A stretch of 64,000 nt of DNA from Phorcus lineatus (lineage: Eukaryota > Mollusca > Gastropoda > Trochida > Trochidae): NCBI GenBank assembly GCA_921293015.1, contig OV121088.1, positions 31,161,645 to 31,225,644 of the forward strand. The letters run 5' to 3'. Below are positions 61,732 to 64,000 of the stretch, one piece after another. A model generated the notes under the pieces. It had not been told where the DNA came from. It searched no databases and was given only the letters and a program-made list of their open reading frames with translations. Numbering within the stretch: position 1 is the first letter of the stretch; the number at the start of each line of letters is the position of its first letter. The translations under genes and the position numbers were made by a program.

Positions 61732-64000
61732 CTGAAAAATACAAAACAGTTTTTTTTTTAATTCTTAGAAAACAAGTCCTCTTCTTAAAATCTTCAAACA
61801 TTAAAAATTAAGCAGCATCTCATTGTTTTCAAATTTAAGCACTTTATGGATTGTGATATAATATTTGACAAGCTTTAAAATTTTGTTAGCGTCAAATGTT
61901 GCTAGTTTCAGATTCAACGTTTTTAAAAAATATTTTTAAAAAACAACTTTCACCCAGGATTTAAAAGAATATTTATTACAGTTTACCATTGAATTGTTTC
62001 TACTTAAAAAGATATGTCATTTCAGTTCTGTTTATGACAACATCTCTTATGAACAAGACCAACACATCAAACACAATTGCAACAAGCAATTGTCTAAGTT
62101 GCAATAATCCAGTGATACTTTTTATCAGAGGGACATAAAACAACAGAAACAATAATGGAAATTCATGACCACATCTGACGGTGTCCCGAAGGATCAAACT
62201 CCCAGTATTCTCTTTTATCACGGGAGCTACCCGTCTTCATCAGATACGACCTTGACAACTCGCCTCTGCTCAAATCAAGGAAACAGACGTGACTTTCAAT
62301 CTCCAGAATCGCTATCTCTAAACTCAGCCTGCGTTTTTGTGAGACTCATCTTTTTATGTTTGGGTTACTGACTCACCTTGGGACAGTAATCTAGCTTTAT
62401 TTCCGACTTGTCGGAATAAAACACGAGTTTATCCTACTACCCTGTACCTATCTGGGTTGTACAATGATTCTATGTCTTGAGATAAACACACACCGCGGCT
62501 GAGTCCTGATACCTTGATGACAGTGATGCCTGCTGCTTGTAAACAGTCTGTGGGAAAGATCAGTGGGACCTCAGAAATTACATGTATCGTAGAGATAATG
62601 GGACCACAAATAAGCAGTTGAGATGGAAATGTGTGAAAAAATTTGCCGACGTGCCGGCCCGTCGTGGATGACTGGGTGCTTCTTTCAGGTGACTATGAAA
62701 TTTGATTCCTTTCCTTACAGGACCTATTATGATGTTAACACATCACATTCAAATGGAGTGGAAATACATACATGAGGAGTGGATAGATGAGTATAAGTTT
62801 CATTTGGAAAAACCTGAAGCAACAGGTAACCAGTAAAATATCCTGTATTGTTTTGAAATTTACTGCAATATTTTGCAGTCTTAATTCAAATTAATAACCA
62901 GTGACTAATCTTTGAAGACATCCTTATTATAACCAAATCCTTTATATAAATGGTTAAATCTGTTTTCTTATTGGAAGTATTTGAAGAAAATATATCCTTC
63001 AATGACAATGGGAATAGCTAAACTGGCAATCTTAACATAAAAAAAACGGGCAACTTTGTGAGAAAGAACCACTCCTACTATACCGTCCCATTCCCAATCT
63101 TAGTGGCCCAATTGATCTTAGCCCATGTTGAAAGATGATCTTACCATTGATCTCTGGGTGATCTTTTAGTAGCAGTAGCACACCCCAAGAGCAATGTAAC
63201 TTGCCAAAGAGCTTAAATATATGGATTTGCTGAAGGAAATTCAATTGAACAGGGACCTAAGGCTTAGCAGGTCATGGGTTAATATCGAAATCTTATTAAC
63301 TGGCTACTAATTCAATCAGAGCCTAGTCTTTCAGCTTGCCAAATTAATGGACATACTTCTGGTAATGAAAGTTCTTTAACAATGATTAGCCAAGTACAAT
63401 TATGGAAAACATGAGTCTGTGAAATAAATTCAAAATTAAATGTAGCCAGATTAAAAACGTTTTTTTCTTCAATTTTAGCTGTTTAGCAATGCTAAATAAT
63501 TCTTATAGATCAATTTACAGGAACAATTATTAATTTAGATTGTTTGAATTCAGGGATTTAGCCTAATGTGTGATTATAACAGTGCTTAGTGCAATGTTAA
63601 ATAAGAAAATCTAACAATAGCACAAGGAAATTTGTATGCAAGGTAAATGTGGATGCTTGAGGCTTGAGGTTTTGAAGGTCAAAGTGCTTGAATAGATACA
63701 AACTGGTGTTTATGTATGACGATAAGACTGCCTAAGAACTGAGACAGCTTTGAAAATCTGGAGGAGGCAATTTATTGGTTATCAAAATTGTATGTAGATG
63801 TTATGTATCACATTCAAACCATTTTATCAAACAACTTGGGTCAGGTATGCGGATACACAATTATTTGTCTATATCTAAAAAATAGCAAGTAAGCCTTTGC
63901 CTTGAAGTTTGATTTTTTTCAACCACATTATTTTTAATATCTGAAACTCATAATGAACTGAACGATCTGGGAGTTACCAGAACCTTATGAACAACATCTT
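61732..64000 (-). other. Upstream TIA-1 intron (incomplete)
   Basis: No exon encoding RRM1 or the start of RRM2 (FVGDLSPE-like) is visible on the minus strand, so the intron runs off the window. It contains a 25-bp palindrome (62396-62420, TTTAT-TTCCGAC-TT-GTCGGAA-TAAA). Confidence 0.7.

Noticed and set aside
62377-62430. Possible upstream TIA-1 exon (donor CAAG|GTGAGT, peptide DKSEIKLDYCPK)
   Set aside because: The donor is good, but the peptide matches no part of RRM1 or RRM2, stops lie just upstream, no acceptor is evident, and the sequence is part of a palindrome.
63032-63244. Minus-strand frame containing KLFGKL, reminiscent of an RRM helix-strand turn
   Set aside because: The surrounding residues do not fit RRM2 and no splice sites are correctly placed.

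Overview
The window is animal nuclear DNA, AT-rich and intron-dominated, with many decayed mobile elements. A mollusc, probably a gastropod, is the best guess. This rests on a tRNA-derived SINE family ending in a GGCGTTAAACACC-type tail plus a GGTGA/TCAC run, which I remember as common in vetigastropod genomes such as abalone; it is not proven by this sequence. There is no sign of a bacterial, organellar or viral replicon.

The one clear host gene lies on the minus strand in the right half. It is the 3' two-thirds of a TIA-1/TIAR RNA-binding protein gene. Seven internal coding exons (61731 down to 48069) encode the second half of RRM2, all of RRM3 and a Q/Y/G-rich prion-like tail. A very small eighth exon (37987-37968) lies past a 10.1 kb intron and supplies the last residues, GYQQAQ, and a stop. 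All eight exons join in frame (813 nt after the first shared base, 270 residues plus stop) with GT-AG junctions. RRM1 and the start of RRM2 must lie beyond position 64000. A 3' UTR probably continues below 37968 and may reach tandem AATAAA signals near 33600.

The left 27 kb (about 1560-26600) holds no intact gene. It is built from three strongly diverged copies (A, B, C) of the same multi-kilobase segment. At least nine homologous blocks recur in the same order, though not every block is in every copy. Later insertions interrupt the copies: a gypsy-like LTR element in B; a decayed LINE, a short LINE tail, a foldback element and SINEs in C; a Tc1 fragment in A. Two blocks look like ancient exons: a minus-strand C-terminal reading frame that keeps its stop in all three copies, and a plus-strand block with a splice-acceptor-like edge.

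Between the array and the TIA-1 gene (26.6-33.5 kb) lie a nearly full-length but broken Tc1/mariner DD34E transposase, a 52-bp almost perfect palindrome, a 325-bp MITE with clean ends and a 5-bp target duplication, and a truncated SINE. The TIA-1 introns hold a further complete SINE, tRNA-like repeat heads, two exact-period minisatellites and a block (54560-55330) that looks like a candidate conserved regulatory element.
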